Assembly (NCBI GenBank): GCA_031282565.1 | Contig: JAITDL010000016.1 | Coordinates: 1 to 9,534, forward strand | From: Puniceicoccales bacterium | GTDB lineage: Bacteria; Verrucomicrobiota; Verrucomicrobiia; Opitutales; JAIRLM01 | DNA: 9,534 bases | Reading direction: 5' to 3' | Part shown: in pieces, positions 6,226 through 9,534 of the stretch | Numbering within the stretch: the stretch's first letter is position 1 | Layout of the letters: each line of letters begins with the position of its first letter | Made by a program: the position numbers and the translations under genes | Notes under the pieces: generated by a model | The model's database searches: none | The model's input: only the letters and a program-made list of their open reading frames with translations | What the model was told of the DNA's origin: nothing

Positions 6226-6254
6226 TTTACTTTTTTAGAACTGTCACGTATACT
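6226..6254 (+). promoter_or_regulatory. Candidate promoter for the first kinase-like gene
   Basis: TTTACT (6226-6231) and TATACT (6249-6254) match the -35 and -10 hexamers at four and five of six positions with an ideal 17-bp spacer. The predicted start is near 6261. That excludes the in-frame TTG at 6220 as a start, and leaves GTG 6265 (nearly leaderless) or ATG 6376 (about 115-base leader). The rest of the 274-bp divergent spacer 6102-6375 holds no gene I can support. Confidence 0.35.
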
Positions 6255-6375
6255 TATTTCCACTGTGAGTCTACGATTTTTGCCGCAGGCGCCGCGCCAA
6301 CCCTTACCTTCACTAGCATTCAAGCAGCGTGACAGAATAGCTAGAGCCGATGCGCAGCCGACACACCAAGTAGAC

Positions 6376-7668
6376 ATGCCGATTTCACCGCCCAGCATTA
6401 GCATTAGTAGGGAAGCGGAAATTGCAGCGATTGATGCCGCCAATGAAATTGCAGCACTTCCAAATCGAAATGAAATAGTTAGAGCAAATATTGAGAAATT
6501 ACCATCGGAAATTCAATTGGATGTCACGGCCGGGAAATTAACACTATTCGCTCCAGGCTGGGCGATCATCGGCAATAAGCCAGGAGGCGTCGAAGGCGGC
6601 TGCATAATTCGTCGCGTCTACCATGGCCCAGTTGAAAGATTCCCATGCGACTGCCGTGAAGGCTTTGAGCAGCTGCTGAAAATGTCAGCCGAAGACAGCT
6701 TGCTTCTTCCAGATGCATTGCGCAGGAGCAATCTCGGCGACAGAGACCTAGTTGAAGCGTTCAGCGACCTCACACTGTCTGAACAAATCGATCTGTCACG
6801 GCTGGTCATGGACCAAACCCCGTCGTTCAGGAAAAGCTACATGGTGAAGGTCATTTTTGGCCGTGAAAACGTCAGCGCCGACGGAAGTAGATTCTACAAA
6901 CCGCGCGCAAAAAATACTATCCGTAAATACTGGACGTCGAGAACGTTGGAGCAGGTTAATAGAGAAGTCTTGAACGAATTTTGCGCGATGAAAATCGCGC
7001 GCCAACTGTCACCAGAAATTGCTCCGGAGTCGTTCGTCGGCGTAGTAGTTGGAGGCATCGACAGATGGTTTATAGCTACGGAACTGGGAGCCAGTGATAT
7101 GCCCGGCGCCAGATTTTGCACCATTGCCGATTGCGACGCAGATGTCCTAGCCAAATTGCCAGGACATGGGGTTGGGATTTCCTTTGCGCTAACCGCCGGA
7201 TTGCTAGGCGATAGGGACGCCAACGGAGATCCAAACGTAGGCGTAATAATAGCTGGCGATGGAACGCATTCTCTGTTTCACTTTGATCTCGGCCATCCAG
7301 ATCCAAACAGATTCGACTTAGATGTGAAAACTCTTCTGCCAAAAAACATCTCCGACGGAAGCATTGGCTTTCGTCTTGGACGGTTGCATAAGAACAAAAC
7401 CGTTTCAACGGTAGATGTAAGGCGAATTGGCTTAACCGAACTGTACGAACGGCGCGCGGAAATTTTTGCCACCGTTGATAGATTGATCGACGAGGCCGGC
7501 GACAATCCTTGGCGCGTTGCAGAACTCACGAAAATGAAGGCGGCCTTCACTAAACGGATTGACTACGTTGGGAGAGTTTTAGCTGAACATATGGCAAATG
7601 CGCGTGCTGAACTAGCCGCCAGCATCGGAAAAAGATTCTACGTCCCCCCTATGCCGACGGCAATGTGA
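6376..7668 (+). CDS. Kinase-fold-like protein, tandem copy A
   Basis: No named family is certain. The 430-residue product has an ordered set of kinase-like motifs. FRKSYMVKVIFG (151-162) carries a candidate ATP-anchoring Lys158, and NREVLNEF (195-202) a candidate helix-C Glu201. RWFIATELGAS (230-240) is hinge-like, GDRDANGDPN (278-287) is catalytic-loop-like with Asp281 and Asn287, and FHFDLGH (301-307) fills the DFG position. Order and wording recall phosphoinositide 3/4-kinases (GDRHxxN then FHIDFGH) and, less closely, HipA kinases. An N-terminal region of about 140 residues, including GVEGGCIIRR (71-80), is shared with the next gene but not with known kinases. I start at ATG 6376; GTG 6265 would add 37 residues and give an N terminus about as long as copy B's. 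No signal peptide is visible. It may phosphorylate lipid, protein or a small molecule: inference only. Confidence 0.55.
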   Translation: MPISPPSISISREAEIAAIDAANEIAALPNRNEIVRANIEKLPSEIQLDVTAGKLTLFAPGWAIIGNKPGGVEGGCIIRRVYHGPVERFPCDCREGFEQLLKMSAEDSLLLPDALRRSNLGDRDLVEAFSDLTLSEQIDLSRLVMDQTPSFRKSYMVKVIFGRENVSADGSRFYKPRAKNTIRKYWTSRTLEQVNREVLNEFCAMKIARQLSPEIAPESFVGVVVGGIDRWFIATELGASDMPGARFCTIADCDADVLAKLPGHGVGISFALTAGLLGDRDANGDPNVGVIIAGDGTHSLFHFDLGHPDPNRFDLDVKTLLPKNISDGSIGFRLGRLHKNKTVSTVDVRRIGLTELYERRAEIFATVDRLIDEAGDNPWRVAELTKMKAAFTKRIDYVGRVLAEHMANARAELAASIGKRFYVPPMPTAM

Positions 7669-7726
7669 TTGCGGAAAGTAACGTGGCGCCGTTTCCGTCA
7701 AATTTAATCAAATAGCATCTTTTGCC

Positions 7727-7755
7727 TTGGCTTTTTACTGTGTTTACCGCATAAT
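7727..7755 (+). promoter_or_regulatory. Candidate promoter directly upstream of copy B
   Basis: TTGGCT (7727-7732) and CATAAT (7750-7755) match the -35 and -10 at four and five of six positions with a 17-bp spacer. The predicted start near 7762 falls between the two ATGs at 7758 and 7767, so use of this promoter would make translation begin at 7767 with a leader of about five bases. It would let copy B be expressed apart from copy A. Confidence 0.35.
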
Positions 7756-7757
7756 AT

Positions 7758-9104
7758 ATGTATACCATGACGGCTATCCAGCCTAGATCAGCTGCAACGG
7801 ATTTCACCATCGCCAGGGGTTCAATCCATGGAGCAGCAGATGACTATCTGTACCGCTGCAGAGAACCGCTCATATCATTCAATAGAAATGATGAAATTGC
7901 CGCCATAGCTGCGTCGAAACGTATATGCGGCAAAGAATCTAGCATAAATATCCAAAAGACACCGCTGGAGATTTACTATGGCGCCATGGAAGGAAATCTG
8001 CCGATATTCGCTTCCAGTTTTGTAGTGGTCGGCGGGAAACATTCTGGGGTTGAAGGCGGATTCATGATTCGCCTCATATGGCCAAACAGGGATTTGGAAA
8101 AATTCCCCATTGATTGCCCCCATGGGTTTCGGCAACTGCAGAAACTATCCAGAGAAAATAGCGACCTCATTCCGCAGTTACTTTGGAGCAGCAATCTCGG
8201 TGGCAGAGGAGTTCTCGACATATTTGCCGAACTCCCACCTAGCGAACAAATCGCCATCGGTCGCATGTGCATGGATCTGACGCCAGAATTCCGCAAAACC
8301 TTCCTTGTGAAAGTTGTTTTCGGCGAGGAAAATGTCTCAGGCACACGACACTATAAGGGAAACCCAAAGAATGTCCTACACAAACTCTGGACCGTGCGCA
8401 ATCAGAAGGAAATAAATCGCGATGTTCTGCGAGAGTTCGCCGCACTGCAAATCGCTGCACGCATCAACAAAGGCATTGCCGTCGAATCACATCTTGGTTT
8501 TATAGGCGGTTGCCGCTGGTGCCTAATTACTGCTATGTGCGCAAGTGGCATTGAAAATGCTGAATATGAAACCCTCGCACGTTGCCCCGAGGAAAAACTC
8601 ATAGCGACGAAGAAAGAAACTCTCGCGCAAGCATATGCCATTAGCGTCGGCTTGTTTGGCGACAGAGATGCCAACGGCGGCGCAAATGTGGCTGTGCTGT
8701 CCGTAAAAGGCCAACCTGCTCAACTTCAGTATTTTGATTTTGGACACATGGAGCCCAATAAGTATCCGCTGGATCCAAAAACACTACTGCCGGACGTCGG
8801 TCCAACTGCGTTCACAAAATTTCATCTCGGCTGCCTAACATCGGTCGATGAAGACATGCGCGCACGTGCTCTCATCGATTTGTACGAAAGGTGGGACGAC
8901 GTCATTGCCACAATTCAAGATTTAAGTAAAACTCTCGAGCACGATCGCGAAGCAGTCCACACATTTGAAGTGATGGCTGACGAATTCAATGAGCGCTTTC
9001 GGCACATAGGCGGAGTTTTGCCCATGTGGTTACGCCTGCGCCAACGGCAAATAAAGCCGGATGATCCCACGGACGGCGGCCATTTGCCATTAATTATCGC
9101 CTAG
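7758..9104 (+). CDS. Kinase-fold-like protein, tandem copy B
   Basis: This is a full-length diverged paralogue of the preceding gene, 448 residues from ATG 7758 (a second ATG at 7767 is as likely). Matching blocks in the same order are GVEGGFMIRL (97-106), SSNLG (144-148), FRKTFLVKVVFGEENVSG (178-195) with Lys185, NRDVLREF (220-227) with Glu226, GDRDANGGAN (301-310) with Asp304 and Asn310, YFDFGH (325-330), KTLLP (341-345) and LYER (375-378). All presumed catalytic positions are kept, and its DFG is canonical where copy A has DLG. The first 35 residues and the last 25 or so are unlike copy A. The resemblance to PI3/4-kinase loops is a motif-level observation; substrate and role are unknown. 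The gene follows copy A by 89 bp and ends 15 bp inside the converging oppA-like gene. Confidence 0.58.
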   Translation: MYTMTAIQPRSAATDFTIARGSIHGAADDYLYRCREPLISFNRNDEIAAIAASKRICGKESSINIQKTPLEIYYGAMEGNLPIFASSFVVVGGKHSGVEGGFMIRLIWPNRDLEKFPIDCPHGFRQLQKLSRENSDLIPQLLWSSNLGGRGVLDIFAELPPSEQIAIGRMCMDLTPEFRKTFLVKVVFGEENVSGTRHYKGNPKNVLHKLWTVRNQKEINRDVLREFAALQIAARINKGIAVESHLGFIGGCRWCLITAMCASGIENAEYETLARCPEEKLIATKKETLAQAYAISVGLFGDRDANGGANVAVLSVKGQPAQLQYFDFGHMEPNKYPLDPKTLLPDVGPTAFTKFHLGCLTSVDEDMRARALIDLYERWDDVIATIQDLSKTLEHDREAVHTFEVMADEFNERFRHIGGVLPMWLRLRQRQIKPDDPTDGGHLPLIIA

Positions 9105-9534
9105 ACGAATATTCTGCCAGAGGTGATAGTCGAGAATGTTCGCATTCCATCCGGAAATCCGCCGCGACACGCGGTGGCGATTAGTTTCGAAGTAGAGTGG
9201 AATTATGGGAACTTCTTTCAGCAGAATTGCTTCGGCGTTCTGCAGATGGCGGATGCGCTTCGCCGGATCAGTCTCCGCGGCTGCGGAATCCATTTCTCGG
9301 TCGTAGTCGCCATTCGACCATCGGCAGAAATTATTTAGGGAACCGGACCTGAAAAGATCCAAAAATGTCGTCGGATCATTGTAGTCGCCGATCCAGCCGC
9401 CGCGGGCAATGGTGAAGTTTCCAGACCTTCTCGTGAGCAGAAATGACTTCCATTCTTCGCAGCACAGACCAACGTCGATTGCCAATCCATTGCGCCACAT
9501 CGCCTGGACCGCCTGGGCAACGAGCCGCGCCTGG
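9090..9534 (-). CDS. OppA-like peptide ABC transporter substrate-binding protein, C-terminal part
   Basis: This is the C-terminal 147 residues of a family-5 extracellular solute-binding protein, the periplasmic receptor of an oligopeptide (Opp/Dpp type) importer. The rest lies past the window edge, and the frame is open to the last base. Visible landmarks are QAMWRNGLAIDVGLCCEEWK, ARGGWIGDYNDPTTFLDLF, RWSNGDYDREMDSA and LLKEVPIIPLYFE. These match the conserved ending of the family (W-x-GDY-x-DP-x-TFLD, then EA-x-PIIPLY). An ATG at 9500 is internal. Family members are about 500-550 residues, so roughly three quarters is missing, including the signal peptide. The stop lies inside the end of the kinase-like copy B gene, overlapping it by 15 bp. 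Peptide specificity cannot be judged, so I give no symbol. Confidence 0.9.
   Translation of the reverse strand, partial: QARLVAQAVQAMWRNGLAIDVGLCCEEWKSFLLTRRSGNFTIARGGWIGDYNDPTTFLDLFRSGSLNNFCRWSNGDYDREMDSAAAETDPAKRIRHLQNAEAILLKEVPIIPLYFETNRHRVSRRISGWNANILDYHLWQNIRLGDN

Noticed and set aside
7672..7697. CGGAAA/TTTCCG inverted repeat after copy A as a terminator
   Set aside because: The stem is six bp, the loop 14 bases, and no T run follows directly; too weak to list.
1..9534. tRNA, rRNA, CRISPR array, insertion sequence, integrase or attachment site
   Set aside because: Looked for on both strands; no cloverleaf, spaced direct repeats, transposase or recombinase motifs, or terminal inverted repeats were seen.

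Overview
This window is bacterial. It carries lpxI (lipid A synthesis, so an outer membrane with LPS) and ispD (the MEP isoprenoid route), together with a family-2 glycosyltransferase and an OppA-type peptide-binding protein. LpxI replacing LpxH, its roughly 40-residue N-terminal extension and the style of the other proteins suggest the Verrucomicrobia/Lentisphaerae/Kiritimatiellae side of the PVC group. That placement is an impression, not a demonstrated assignment. The first nine bases match the 3' end of the Illumina adapter, so base 1 is probably a raw contig edge, and the first gene is cut there.

Layout: (1) 12-1925, plus strand: the C-terminal end of a Nudix hydrolase, then lpxI and ispD, which overlap by 11 bp. 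(2) A perfect 10-bp hairpin at 1968-1993 lies between ispD and genes converging on it. (3) 2013-3463, minus strand: three small tandem genes that look like diverged paralogues of one another and belong to no family I recognise. (4) 3564-5081, plus strand: sfsA (PD-(D/E)xK nuclease-like) and an unrecognised helical protein. (5) 5100-6101, minus strand: a GT2 glycosyltransferase. (6) 6376-9104, plus strand: two tandem paralogues of about 430-450 residues with kinase-like motifs (VKV, GDRDANGxxN, FDFGH/FDLGH) resembling the phosphoinositide 3/4-kinase pattern. (7) 9090-9534, minus strand: the C-terminal part of an OppA-like solute-binding protein, overlapping the second kinase-like gene tail to tail by 15 bp and running off the window.

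The housekeeping block (Nudix, lpxI, ispD) and the scattered single genes (sfsA, GT2, oppA) look ordinary. The accessory content is the trio of small paralogues and the kinase-like pair. The pair is the best candidate for something undescribed: both copies keep the presumed catalytic residues, are clearly diverged from each other, and may each have their own promoter. Recognisable Shine-Dalgarno sequences are scarce, and several accessory genes have promoter-like hexamers almost touching the start codon, so short-leader or leaderless transcripts are possible. No tRNA, rRNA, CRISPR array, insertion sequence or integrase was seen.
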